A stretch of DNA of 64,000 bases. Source: Kribbella flavida DSM 17836. GTDB lineage: Bacteria > Actinomycetota > Actinomycetes > Propionibacteriales > Kribbellaceae. The notes beneath the pieces were generated by a model. The model saw only the letters and a list, made by a program, of their open reading frames with translations, searched no databases and was not told the DNA's origin. Where the stretch lies: NCBI RefSeq assembly GCF_000024345.1, contig NC_013729.1, forward strand, positions 5,146,001 to 5,210,000, given 5' to 3'. Made by a program: the position numbers and the translations under genes. Shown one piece after another: positions 7,973 through 15,966 of this stretch (position 1 is its first letter; every line of letters starts with the position of its first letter).

Positions 7973-9315
7973 GCGTTCGCACCTTCCTTGTCAGCAGCGT
8001 CCTTGGCCGGGGCGTCGTCGACCGGCGCCGGGGTCCGGACCGCCGTGGCCGGGCCGCGCAGGCCGGAGCCCGCGGCCAGGAAGTCGTACGCCGTCTCGGC
8101 GTGCTCGACCTGGTCGACACCCTCCCGCTCGTCGTCCTCCTTGATCCGGAAGCCGATCGTCAGGTCGATCAGCTTGGCCAGCACGAAGGCGACCACGAAG
8201 GAGTAGACCCCGACGATCAGGTTCGCCAGCGCCTGCCGGCCGAGCTGACCGGCACCGCCACCGTAGAACAGGCCGTCCACCGCCGACGGCGCGGCCGCGG
8301 AACCGAGGAAGCCGATCGCCAGCGAGCCGACCAGGCCGCCGACCAGGTGCACGCCGACCACGTCGAGGGAGTCGTCGAAGCCCAGCTTGTACTTCAGCGA
8401 CACCGCGAAGGCGCAGATGCCACCGGCCACGACACCCAGGATCAGCGCGCCGACCGGGGTGACCGCGCCGCAGGCCGGGGTGATCGCGACCAGACCGGCG
8501 ACCGCGCCGGAGGCCATGCCCAGCGTGGTGGCCTTGCCGTGCCGGATCCGCTCCACGATCAGCCAGCCGATCACGGCGGCCGCGGTGGCGACCTGGGTGT
8601 TCACGAAGGTGACCGCGGCGGTGGTGCCGGCCGACAGCGCCGAGCCGGCGTTGAAGCCGAACCAGCCGAACCACAGCAGCCCGGCGCCGAGCACGACCAG
8701 CGGCAGGCTGTGCGGCCGCATCGGGTCCTTGCGCCAGCCGACCCGCCGGCCCAGCACGATCGCCAGCGCCAGCGCCGCCGCACCGGCGTTCACGTGCACC
8801 GCGGTGCCACCGGCGAAGTCGATCGCCTTGATGCCGGTGGCGATGAAACCGCCGCCACCCTCGCCGTCGAGGTACCACACGGCGTGCGCGACCGGGAAGT
8901 AGACCAGCGAGGTCCACAGCGCCACGAACACGATCCAGCCGCGGAACGAGGCCCGGTCGGCGATCGCGCCGGAGATCAGCGCCGGCGTGATGATCGCGAA
9001 CATCAGCTGGAAGGCCACGAAGGCGAGCGTCGGGATGGTGCCGCTGACCGCCTCGGGGGCGATCAAGCCCTTCAGGCCGGCCACCGAGAAGTTCCCGATC
9101 ACCCCGCCGTTGTCACCACCGAACGTCAACGAGTAGCCGACCACCACCCACAGCACGGTGACGACGGCGATGGTGATGGCACTCATCATCATCATGTTCA
9201 GCACGCTCTTGACGCGCACCATGCCGCCGTAGAAGAAAGCCAGGCCCGGTGTCATCAAGAACACCAGGGCGGCACTGACCAAGACCCAGGCGGTATCGCC
9301 GGCGTTGATCTCCAT
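7969..9315 (-). CDS. amtB: Ammonium transporter AmtB
   Basis: 448 residues with about 11 membrane helices form the trimeric ammonium channel. It begins MEINAGDTAWVLVSAALVFL and shows MTPGLAFFYGGMVR, the AGGTAVHVNAG segment carrying a pore His, and GVHLVGGLVGS with the twin His region. The ATG at 9315 was chosen because GGAAGGG lies nine bases upstream; longer starts are poorly supported. It leads the operon amtB-glnB-glnD-DUF2332. Upstream is a GlnR-type box, which fits induction under nitrogen limitation. Confidence 0.96.
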   Translation of the reverse strand: MEINAGDTAWVLVSAALVFLMTPGLAFFYGGMVRVKSVLNMMMMSAITIAVVTVLWVVVGYSLTFGGDNGGVIGNFSVAGLKGLIAPEAVSGTIPTLAFVAFQLMFAIITPALISGAIADRASFRGWIVFVALWTSLVYFPVAHAVWYLDGEGGGGFIATGIKAIDFAGGTAVHVNAGAAALALAIVLGRRVGWRKDPMRPHSLPLVVLGAGLLWFGWFGFNAGSALSAGTTAAVTFVNTQVATAAAVIGWLIVERIRHGKATTLGMASGAVAGLVAITPACGAVTPVGALILGVVAGGICAFAVSLKYKLGFDDSLDVVGVHLVGGLVGSLAIGFLGSAAAPSAVDGLFYGGGAGQLGRQALANLIVGVYSFVVAFVLAKLIDLTIGFRIKEDDEREGVDQVEHAETAYDFLAAGSGLRGPATAVRTPAPVDDAPAKDAADKEGANA

Positions 9316-9425
9316 CAACGTCATCCCTTCCATCGATCTGGGGGTGACCGGCGTCCTCGTCGAGAGGTGCTCCACAGCGCCGGGAAGCCTGCGCGCGGCC
9401 ACATCGCACACGGTGTCGGCGCGCC

Positions 9426-9494
9426 GTTTCAACCGATCGGTCCGTATGTTTCGGCGATGTGACAAAGCGCTGCGTCAGGTGACATCCAGGTGAC
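9426..9494 (-). promoter_or_regulatory. Probable GlnR binding region upstream of amtB
   Basis: Read on the minus strand, GTCAC-ATCGCC-GAAAC (9463-9448) matches the actinobacterial GlnR half-box GTnAC-n6-GaAAC exactly. Another GAAAC at 9430-9426 lies 22 bases further on, two 11-base steps, in the phase expected of a full box; the intervening GTnAC position is degenerate. A second GTCAC-n6-GTCAC pair lies at 9494-9479. GlnR is the known regulator of amtB in Streptomyces. The site is 110-180 bases upstream of the start. Confidence 0.65.
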
Positions 9495-9575
9495 ATCGCG
9501 CCGGATATGGCACTCTGGCTGGACCACACGGCCGCAGCCGCGCCACTGCGACCGTCCGAGCTGGGGACGACCACG

Positions 9576-10172
9576 ATGGGGACGAACGACGGGGACAAGC
9601 CGCGCCGCGGCCGACCGCGGGACCCGGACGCCGAGCCGAGGATCCGCCGGTACGCCGTGCAGCTGCTGCTGGAGCGCGGGTTCGAGCGCATGACGGTGGA
9701 CGACGTGGCCGAGGCGGCCGGCGTCGGCAAGGCCACCATCTACCGCCGCTGGGCGAGCAAGGAGCAGCTGGCCAACGACGCGCTGGCCGGGCTGTTCGAC
9801 ATCGAGATCCCGGACGCGGACACCGGGTCGATCGCGGGCGACCTGCGCCAGGTCTACCGCGACGCGCTGGCCTTCGTGAACACCAAGGAAGGGGTCGCGC
9901 TGGTCCGGCTCGCGGTCACCGAGATGAACCGCGGTGAGCAGTTCGCCGTGTTCTACCGCGCCTTCCTGCAGCGCCGGATCGCGCACACCGCGGCGGCGCT
10001 GGAGCGCGCCCGGGCCCGCGGCGAACGGATCCGCCCGGACGCCGACCCGGTGCTGATGGTGCAGTGGCTCGCCGGCGTCCTGGTGATTCGCGCGCTGACC
10101 GGCGAGGCGATGCCGACGGTGGCCGACGCCGACCACCTGATGGAGATGACCCTGCGCTGCATCGTCGAGTAG
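9576..10172 (+). CDS. TetR family transcriptional regulator
   Basis: 198 residues. An N-terminal RRGRPRDPDAEPRIRR stretch leads into a TetR helix-turn-helix (FERMTVDDVAEAAGVGKATIYRRWASKEQL, residues about 35-65), followed by an all-helical ligand domain. The ATG at 9576 follows GGGGA eight bases upstream; an earlier ATG at 9507 lacks this. It is divergent from amtB and convergent with the membrane-protein gene downstream. Ligand and targets are unknown; no neighbouring pump shares its promoter. Confidence 0.88.
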   Translation: MGTNDGDKPRRGRPRDPDAEPRIRRYAVQLLLERGFERMTVDDVAEAAGVGKATIYRRWASKEQLANDALAGLFDIEIPDADTGSIAGDLRQVYRDALAFVNTKEGVALVRLAVTEMNRGEQFAVFYRAFLQRRIAHTAAALERARARGERIRPDADPVLMVQWLAGVLVIRALTGEAMPTVADADHLMEMTLRCIVE

Positions 10173-10177
10173 GGCGG

Positions 10178-11431
10178 TCAGTCCCGCAGACCGGGGCCCA
10201 GGGCAACTGCTTCGACGTCGACCTCGGTCACTCGGCGGACCTGCCCGGTCTCCAGGTTCCACGACAGGATCCAGCCGGTGACCTGGAGCAGGACCGTCGA
10301 CGCGTCGTACCAGCCGGCCACGGCGCAGCAGTCGCGCTCGCGAACGGCGTCCGGCGTACTGGGCCCTGACGGCGGTGGAGTGGCCGGAGGTGTTTCGCCG
10401 AGCACCAGCAGGCGACTGGGCTCGCTCGGCACGGCGGAGATCGCAGCCACCACCTGCGGCCGGGACGCGATCGTCGGCACCTGCGGCAGCTGGGTCGCGG
10501 TGAACAGCCGGGCCGCGACGTTGCCACTGGTGAACGTCTGCCCGGTCCAGCTCTGCACCGGCAGCTGGACGGTGTCGTCGACCGTCCAGCCTCGCAGGAT
10601 GGAGCGCATCAGCACGACCTGCCCCGCCACCCCGTCCAGCCGGTACGGCGAGGTCGCGGCGTGCGGGTCGACGCTGGGCTGGATCGGCGCCACCTCCTGG
10701 GCCCCACTGGCGGCGGGGTTGATCGCCACCCGGTACGTGCTGCGCGGGCCGCTGACCAGCATCCGCTCGCTGTCCACGAGCCAGGACACGCTGCGGATGT
10801 CCTGGTCGGCCAGGGCGATGCGCCGGATCTGCGCGGAGGCCGATTCGACGACCACCACGCCACCGGGCTGCGGGAAGGCCACCCGGCCACCGCTCGGGGC
10901 GACCGAACCAGGACTGAGAGGCGAGCCGGTGGCGATCGGAGCCAGCAGCACGTCCGCCTCGGACCACTTCGCGTCGCTGCCCAGCAGGAGCGGCCGGAAG
11001 CCACGGTCGGTCCGGGTGAGCACCACCGCGGCGATCTGCTCGACCGGCTGGGCCTGAAGAGGCTCCGCATCGTCGGGGTACTGCAACTGTTCACCCATCG
11101 GGGTCGACAGCCGATCCAGGAACGGCTCGCTGCCACCGGGCGGCGCCAGCCAGAAGTCCATCCCGGCGATCTGTCCAGCGGGCGGCACATAGCCGGGCGG
11201 GTGGCTCGGCGGCCGGTCCGGCGAGGTCAGACCAGCGCTCGGGCCCTTGACGGCGACCAGGATGCCGGCAGCGGTCAGCATGAGCAGAACCACTGCCAGC
11301 ACCACGGCCGTCGTCCGTCGCCTGCGCCGGCGAAGCGTCAGTCCGCCGGCCCAGGCCGAGTCCGCCAGGTCAGGCTCAGGTAGCTCGTCCACTGCCCGCT
11401 GCAGCAGCGGCCGGACGTCCTCGCGCCTCAT
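10178..11431 (-). CDS. Single-pass membrane protein with extracytoplasmic domain, partner of sigma-like factor
   Basis: 417 residues. A short cytoplasmic part (residues 1-32) ends in six Arg, followed by one hydrophobic helix (about 40-62) and a Pro/Ser-rich linker. The large outer domain has WD/beta-propeller-like spacing (VVVVESASAQIRRIALADQDIRSVSWLVDS...). The ATG overlaps the stop of the sigma-like gene as ATGA. The arrangement, sigma factor then single-pass membrane protein, resembles sigma/anti-sigma pairs, but no zinc anti-sigma motif (HxxxCxxC) is present. Function is unknown; it might sense an envelope signal. Confidence 0.7.
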   Translation of the reverse strand: MRREDVRPLLQRAVDELPEPDLADSAWAGGLTLRRRRRRTTAVVLAVVLLMLTAAGILVAVKGPSAGLTSPDRPPSHPPGYVPPAGQIAGMDFWLAPPGGSEPFLDRLSTPMGEQLQYPDDAEPLQAQPVEQIAAVVLTRTDRGFRPLLLGSDAKWSEADVLLAPIATGSPLSPGSVAPSGGRVAFPQPGGVVVVESASAQIRRIALADQDIRSVSWLVDSERMLVSGPRSTYRVAINPAASGAQEVAPIQPSVDPHAATSPYRLDGVAGQVVLMRSILRGWTVDDTVQLPVQSWTGQTFTSGNVAARLFTATQLPQVPTIASRPQVVAAISAVPSEPSRLLVLGETPPATPPPSGPSTPDAVRERDCCAVAGWYDASTVLLQVTGWILSWNLETGQVRRVTEVDVEAVALGPGLRD

Positions 11432-11880
11432 CGCCGGTCCCCGGCGCTACGCCAGTCGCCATGGCCCAGCCCGCTGCGGAACCGGCTCAGCGCAGCCTGG
11501 CCGTGGCTGTGCACCGCGGTGTGGGACAGCGAGAGCAGATCCGCGATCTCGAACTCGGTGAGCTCCTCGTAGTACAGCAGCACGAACACCGTGCGCTGCA
11601 CCGGACTCATCCCACCGAGCGCCGATCGGGCGAGCTCGTCGTCGCCCTCGAACACACTCGCCCTGTTCCAGCGCGACAGGGCGGGCTGGTAGAGCACGCG
11701 CTGGACGAACATGTCCGGGTCGTCCTCGCGCCCCCACACAAGTGACAGCCGGCTGAAGGCGTGCAGCAGTTCCGCCTCGGCCCGCGCCGGGTCGCCGTAG
11801 ACGAGGTAGGCGCTGCGCAGCCACCTGCCCTGCCGCGCATCGACGTACGAGGCGAAATCGGGGTCGACCGTGTCGCGCAT
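11428..11880 (-). CDS. SigE-family ECF-like RNA polymerase sigma factor
   Basis: 150 residues. Region 2-like sequence (FASYVDARQGRWLRSAYLVYGDPARAEAELLHAF) is followed by a region 4 helix-turn-helix (LTEFEIADLLSLSHTAVHSHGQAALSRF). This looks like the short SigE-type sigma-70 subfamily common in actinobacteria. The next gene, a membrane-anchored protein, overlaps by 4 bases and may control it. Some members have weak promoter-melting residues, so activity is not certain. Confidence 0.8.
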   Translation of the reverse strand: MRDTVDPDFASYVDARQGRWLRSAYLVYGDPARAEAELLHAFSRLSLVWGREDDPDMFVQRVLYQPALSRWNRASVFEGDDELARSALGGMSPVQRTVFVLLYYEELTEFEIADLLSLSHTAVHSHGQAALSRFRSGLGHGDWRSAGDRR

Positions 11881-11906
11881 CCACCCTCCCGCCCCTATTC
11901 AACGCC

Positions 11907-12857
11907 TCAACTGCTGCGCGCGGCCACTGCCCGGCGAGTGTCTTCTGCGACCAGTTCGGCGTTGATGCCCGCGCCGGCCGCGAGTCCGGCCGCCGCGGCG
12001 CTGATCACCTGGGCCATCGGTTCGGTCACGTTGCCGGCCACCCAGACGCCCGGCACGTCGGTCGTTCCGCCCGGACCGGCGTCCACCGCGGTCCCGATGA
12101 CCACTCCACGGATCTCCCGGTCGCCCGCCTTGAGGCCGAGCTCGTCCAGGAACCGCGCCCGCGCCCGCAGCGACGTCTGGACCACCAGCGCCTGCCGGGC
12201 GATCACCCGGCCACCCCGCAGCCGTACGCCGGTCAGCCGGTCGTCCGTGGTCTCGACGGCCTCCACCTCGCCCTGCACCACGGAGATGCCGCGCGCGGCC
12301 AGTTCCTCCCACTGCTGCTCGGTCGGCTCCGGCCCCTCGTGCAGGAACAGCGTGACGTCGTCGCTCAGCTGCCGGAACAGCATCACCTGGTGGATCGCCA
12401 TCGGTCCGGTCTGCAGCACGCCGATCGCCTGGTCCCGCACCTCCCAGCCGTGGCAGTACGGGCAGTGCAGCACGTCCCGGCCGAACCGCTCGGCCAGCCC
12501 CGGTACGTCGGGGAGCTGGTCGGTCACACCGGTCGTCACCAGCAGCCGCCGGGCCTGGAACGTCCGCCCGTCGGTCAGCTCGACCTCGAACCCGATCTCC
12601 GCGTCGCCGGTCGGCCGGGCGGACGTGACGGTCCCGGTGATCACCTCACCGCCGTACCCGGTCACCTCGGCGCGGCCCAGCGCGGTCAGCTCGGCCGGCG
12701 GCGTCCCGTCCCGGGTCAGGAAGTTGTGCACCCCGTCGGCGGGCGCGTTGCGCGGGTCTCCCCGGTCGACGACCAGCACCGACCGCCGGGCCCGGACCAG
12801 CGCCAGGGCTCCGCTGAGTCCCGCGGCTCCGCCACCCACCACGATCACGTCGTACAT
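11907..12857 (-). CDS. Thioredoxin-reductase-like FAD-dependent oxidoreductase
   Basis: 316 residues beginning MYDVIVVGGGAAGLSGALAL, an FAD Rossmann motif. A redox pair CPYC lies at residues 132-135 (HCPYCHGWE), in the position of the thioredoxin reductase disulfide. The C-terminal VWVAGNVTEPMAQVISAAAAG binds FAD. The canonical NADPH GxGxxA/G motif is weakly conserved (GVLQTGPMAIHQ), so the electron donor may differ from classical TrxB. The ATG at 12857 is seven bases after AAGGAG; longer starts lack an RBS. It is divergent from an XRE-cupin regulator that probably controls it. No thioredoxin gene is adjacent, so the partner is unknown. Confidence 0.85.
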   Translation of the reverse strand: MYDVIVVGGGAAGLSGALALVRARRSVLVVDRGDPRNAPADGVHNFLTRDGTPPAELTALGRAEVTGYGGEVITGTVTSARPTGDAEIGFEVELTDGRTFQARRLLVTTGVTDQLPDVPGLAERFGRDVLHCPYCHGWEVRDQAIGVLQTGPMAIHQVMLFRQLSDDVTLFLHEGPEPTEQQWEELAARGISVVQGEVEAVETTDDRLTGVRLRGGRVIARQALVVQTSLRARARFLDELGLKAGDREIRGVVIGTAVDAGPGGTTDVPGVWVAGNVTEPMAQVISAAAAGLAAGAGINAELVAEDTRRAVAARSS

Positions 12858-12880
12858 GTCGATCTCCTTCTCTCGGTCTG

Positions 12881-12935
12881 CTCCGAGAATCCGCGAGCAT
12901 CGCGAGAATGACAAAGATCTTTGCCAAGATGGCAA
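12881..12935. promoter_or_regulatory. Operator cluster between the oxidoreductase and XRE-cupin genes
   Basis: Three imperfect direct repeats sit exactly 10 bases apart (CCGAGAAT, GCGAGCAT, GCGAGAAT). They are followed by a perfect 12-bp palindrome CAAAGATCTTTG (12912-12923) and an inverted repeat TTGCCA-aga-TGGCAA (12921-12935). The last ends one base before the regulator's ATG. They are probably binding sites for the adjacent regulator, acting on both promoters. Confidence 0.5.
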
Positions 12936-12936
12936 C

Positions 12937-13512
12937 ATGGACGATTTCGACGAGGTGCTGGAAGCGGTCGGTCCCCGGCTGCGCCGGCTGCGGCAGGAGC
13001 GCGGTACGACGCTCACCCAACTGGCGGAGAGCACGGGAATCTCGGTGAGCACCCTGTCCCGGCTGGAGGCGGGACAGCGTCGCCCCACGCTGGAACTGCT
13101 GCTGCCCCTGGCCCGGGCGCACCAGGTTCAGCTGGACGAGCTGGTCGACGCGCCCTCGACCGGCGACCCGCGAATCCACTCCAAGCCGATCAAGCGGTTC
13201 GGTGCCGTGCTGATCCCGCTCAGCCGGCGGCCGGGCGGCCTGCAGGCGTTCAAGCAGATTGCTCCGCCCGGCTGGCCCGGCGGAGAGGTCGAGCAGAAGA
13301 CGCACGAGGGCTACGACTGGATCTACGTGCTGTCCGGGCGGCTCCGGCTCGTGCTGGGCGACAAGGACTTCATCCTGGAGGCCGGTGAGGTGGCCGAGTT
13401 CGACACCCGGGTCCCGCACTGGTTCGGCAACCCCGGACCGGAGCCGGTGGAGCTGCTGTGCCTGTACGGGCCGCAGGGCGAGCGCATGCACGTCCGGGCC
13501 AAGTCGCGCTAG
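12937..13512 (+). CDS. XRE-type regulator with C-terminal cupin domain
   Basis: 191 residues. An N-terminal Cro/C1 helix-turn-helix (LTQLAESTGISVSTLSRLEAGQRRPTLELLLPLA, residues about 24-58) is joined to a cupin (HEGYDWIYVLSGRLRLVLGDKDFILEAGEVAEFDTRVPHWF, about 127-168). Regulators of this build sense a small ligand in the cupin barrel. The ATG at 12937 begins the conserved domain. The gene is divergent from the thioredoxin-reductase-like gene, with palindromes packed directly before the start, so autoregulation and control of that enzyme are likely. Confidence 0.88.
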   Translation: MDDFDEVLEAVGPRLRRLRQERGTTLTQLAESTGISVSTLSRLEAGQRRPTLELLLPLARAHQVQLDELVDAPSTGDPRIHSKPIKRFGAVLIPLSRRPGGLQAFKQIAPPGWPGGEVEQKTHEGYDWIYVLSGRLRLVLGDKDFILEAGEVAEFDTRVPHWFGNPGPEPVELLCLYGPQGERMHVRAKSR

Positions 13513-13579
13513 GTAGTTGACCGGTCCGCTCAGGTAGTAACCTGCCCCGGCCTGCTGTGACCAACGAGAGGATCTGCCC

Positions 13580-14551
13580 GTGAGCGTCGCGCTCTTCACC
13601 CTCGGCGGCACCATCTCCGTGGCCGGCGGTTCGCACAGGTTGACCGGTGCCGAGCTGACCGCCGCCGTACCGGGTCTGGCCGAGCTGGGGCAGCCCTTGG
13701 AAGTGCAGGACGTCGAAGCCGTGCCCAGCGCGGACCTGACGCTCGCGACGTTGCTGGACGTGGTGGACGCCGCGTCGAAGGCCGTCAGCAACGGGGCCAC
13801 CGGCGTGGTGGTCACCCAAGGCACGGACACACTCGAGGAGAGCGCGTTCGTGGTCGACCAGGTGTGGCCGCATCCGCAGCCGTTCGTGCTGACGGGCGCG
13901 ATGCGCAACTCGACTCTGGCCGGCCCGGACGGCCCGGCGAACCTGCTGGCTGCCGCGCGGGTCGCCTGCTCCCCCGCGGCTCGGGACCTCGGGGCCCTGG
14001 TGGTGTTCAACGACGAGGTCCACGCCGCCCGCTGGGTCCGCAAGACGCACAGCACGAGCACGGCGACGTTCACCTCGCCCAACGCCGGGCCGATCGGCCA
14101 GCTGGTCGAGGACCAGGTCCGCATCCTCACCCGTCCCGCTCGCCAGGACGGCGTGCCCGGCCGTGCGGAACCTGCCGACCTCGACGCGACCCGGGTGGCG
14201 CTCTACACGGTCACGCTGGACGACGACGGCCTCCTGCTCGACGGACTGGCTGACACCCATCAGGGCCTGGTCGTCGCGGGCTTCGGCGTCGGCCACGTGC
14301 CGTCTGCCCTGGCGCCGGTGCTGGGCGCTCTGGCCGAGCGCATCCCCGTCGTACTGACGTCACGGACCGGCGGTGGCTCGATCCTGCGCAACACCTATCG
14401 CTCGGTGGGCTCCGAGTCCGACCTCCTCGGCCGCGGTCTGATCAGCGGCGGCTTCCTCGACCCGTACAAGGCGCGGGTGCTGCTGAGGTTGCTGCTGGCG
14501 ACCGGCGAGGGCCCGGAGGAGATCACTGCGGCGTTCGCGCAGCATCACTGA
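13580..14551 (+). CDS. L-asparaginase
   Basis: 323 residues from GTG, with AGAGG nine bases upstream. It hydrolyses L-asparagine to aspartate and ammonia. The first catalytic Thr lies in TLGGTI (Thr11) and the second in TQGTDTLEE (Thr82-Asp83); the HAARWVRKTHSTSTATF region carries the catalytic Lys. There is no signal peptide, so it is probably cytoplasmic. The closing SGGFLDPYKARVLLRLLL is typical of the family. Its last 29 bases overlap, in convergent orientation, the 3' end of the ECF42 sigma gene. Confidence 0.92.
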   Translation: MSVALFTLGGTISVAGGSHRLTGAELTAAVPGLAELGQPLEVQDVEAVPSADLTLATLLDVVDAASKAVSNGATGVVVTQGTDTLEESAFVVDQVWPHPQPFVLTGAMRNSTLAGPDGPANLLAAARVACSPAARDLGALVVFNDEVHAARWVRKTHSTSTATFTSPNAGPIGQLVEDQVRILTRPARQDGVPGRAEPADLDATRVALYTVTLDDDGLLLDGLADTHQGLVVAGFGVGHVPSALAPVLGALAERIPVVLTSRTGGGSILRNTYRSVGSESDLLGRGLISGGFLDPYKARVLLRLLLATGEGPEEITAAFAQHH

Positions 14552-15728
14552 CCGCTGCGGCCTTCAGGGTCAGGTAGTCCCGCTCCGGCAAGCTCGTCGT
14601 ACGCCGGGCCGCCGCGCGGAAGTGTTCCGCCGCAGTCCCGGTCTCCCCCTTCATCTCGTACAGATGTCCCCGTACGGCGTCCAGTCGGTAGTGCCCGGCC
14701 AGTTGCTTGTCCAGCGGCTCCAGCATGGCGAGACCGGCGTCCGGGCCGTTGACCATCGCCGCGGCGATCGCGCGGTTCAGTGTGACCATCGGGTTCTTGG
14801 ACAGCTCCTCCAGCAGCCCGTACAGCGCCAGCACCTGCGGCCAGTCGGTGTCCTCGGGCCGGTCCACCTCGTCGTGCAGCGCGGCGATCGCCGCCTGCAG
14901 CTGATACTCCCCCAGCGGCGGACGGCCAAACGCGTCGACGGCGAGCGCCACACCTTCGGCGATGAAGTCCTTGTTCCACAGCGAGCGGTCCTGCTCGGCC
15001 AGCGGAATCAACTCGCCGGACGAACCGGTCCGGGCGTCCCGCCGGGCGTCGTTGAGCAGCATCAACGCGAGCAGACCGGTCACTTGGCCGTTCTCCGGCA
15101 GCAGCGCGTGCACTGTCCGGGTCAGGCGGATCGCCTCGGTGGCCAGGTCGGCGCGGTGCAGCTCCGGGCCACTGCTGCTGGTGTAGCCCTCGTTGAACAT
15201 CAGGTAGAGCACGTGCAGGACGTTGCGCAGCCGCTCGTCGCCCGGGTCGAGCTCGAACGTCGCGCCCTTGATCCGCTGCTTGGCCCGGCTGATCCGCTGC
15301 GCCATCGTCGACTCCGGCACGAAGTACGCCTGCGCGATCTCCGCGGTGCTCAGCCCGCCGACCGCGCGCAGGGTGAGGGCGATCGCCGAAGCCGCGGACA
15401 GGTCCGGGTGACAGCACAGGAACAGCAGTCGCAGCGTGTCGTCCTGCTGCTCGACCTCCTCGGCCGGAACCTCCCGCTGGGCGGCGAGCTCCTCGCGGCG
15501 GCGCCGGGCCTGCTCCTGCCGGATCTCGTCGATCACCTTGCGGTGCGCGGTCTGGATCAGCCAGCCACGCGGGTTGTCCGGCGTACCGTCGCGCGGCCAC
15601 GTCCGGGCGGCGGCCAGCAGGGCCTCCTGGACCGCGTCCTCGGCCGCAGTGAAGTCGCCGGTCCGCCGGACGACGGCACCCAGCACCTGGGGCGCGAGCT
15701 CCCGGAGCAAGCCTTCCACGCGGATCAT
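14523..15728 (-). CDS. ECF42-type RNA polymerase sigma factor with C-terminal TPR-like extension
   Basis: 401 residues. Regions 2 and 4 (AEDAVQEALLAAARTWPRDG; LSTAEIAQAYFVPESTMAQRI) are followed by the long ECF42 extension, including LLFLCCHPDLSAASAIALTL, YLMFNEGYTSSSG, LMLLNDARR, EQDRSLWNKDFI and NPMVTLNRAIA. The extension takes the place of an anti-sigma factor in this group. The ATG at 15728 starts the conserved part. ECF42 genes usually sit beside a DGPF (YCII-like) gene, but none is here; a second ECF42 gene with its DGPF partner lies at 62 kb. A TGTCGA-n17-CGAA promoter-like pair lies upstream. The 3' end overlaps the asparaginase gene by 29 bases. Confidence 0.9.
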   Translation of the reverse strand: MIRVEGLLRELAPQVLGAVVRRTGDFTAAEDAVQEALLAAARTWPRDGTPDNPRGWLIQTAHRKVIDEIRQEQARRRREELAAQREVPAEEVEQQDDTLRLLFLCCHPDLSAASAIALTLRAVGGLSTAEIAQAYFVPESTMAQRISRAKQRIKGATFELDPGDERLRNVLHVLYLMFNEGYTSSSGPELHRADLATEAIRLTRTVHALLPENGQVTGLLALMLLNDARRDARTGSSGELIPLAEQDRSLWNKDFIAEGVALAVDAFGRPPLGEYQLQAAIAALHDEVDRPEDTDWPQVLALYGLLEELSKNPMVTLNRAIAAAMVNGPDAGLAMLEPLDKQLAGHYRLDAVRGHLYEMKGETGTAAEHFRAAARRTTSLPERDYLTLKAAAVSDAARTPQ

Positions 15729-15842
15729 CCTGCCACCACCGCGGCGGGACGCGCGCACCGCGGGGTCGTTGATTGCCCATGGCAACATTCCGCGAACGGG
15801 CCGACGAGAAAGATCTCCTTTCGCCCACCGTCTTGTCAACGG

Positions 15843-15869
15843 TTCGCACGCAGATCGGACGCATCGACA
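15843..15869 (-). promoter_or_regulatory. Possible ECF42-dependent promoter
   Basis: TGTCGA (15869-15864) and CGAA (15846-15843) read on the minus strand with a 17-base spacer, close to the TGTCGA / CG(A/T)C motif recalled for ECF42 sigma factors. A similar TGTCCG-n17-CGAC precedes the DGPF gene at 62 kb. It suggests autoregulation, with a leader of about 110 bases. Confidence 0.4.
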
Positions 15870-15887
15870 CCATTTTTCCTTCTCGCC

Positions 15888-15917
15888 TTGACCTCGCCGC
15901 TACCGAAGGTGTTCGAT
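15888..15917 (+). promoter_or_regulatory. Possible promoter of the globin operon
   Basis: TTGACC (15888-15893) and TTCGAT (15912-15917) are separated by 18 bases, about 50 bases upstream of the truncated globin GTG. No operator is recognisable. The 238-base gap also holds the divergent ECF42 promoter. Confidence 0.35.
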
Positions 15918-15966
15918 CGGGTCCGCTCGGGGACCGACAACGAACGAACTGGGAGATGGTTACGCC

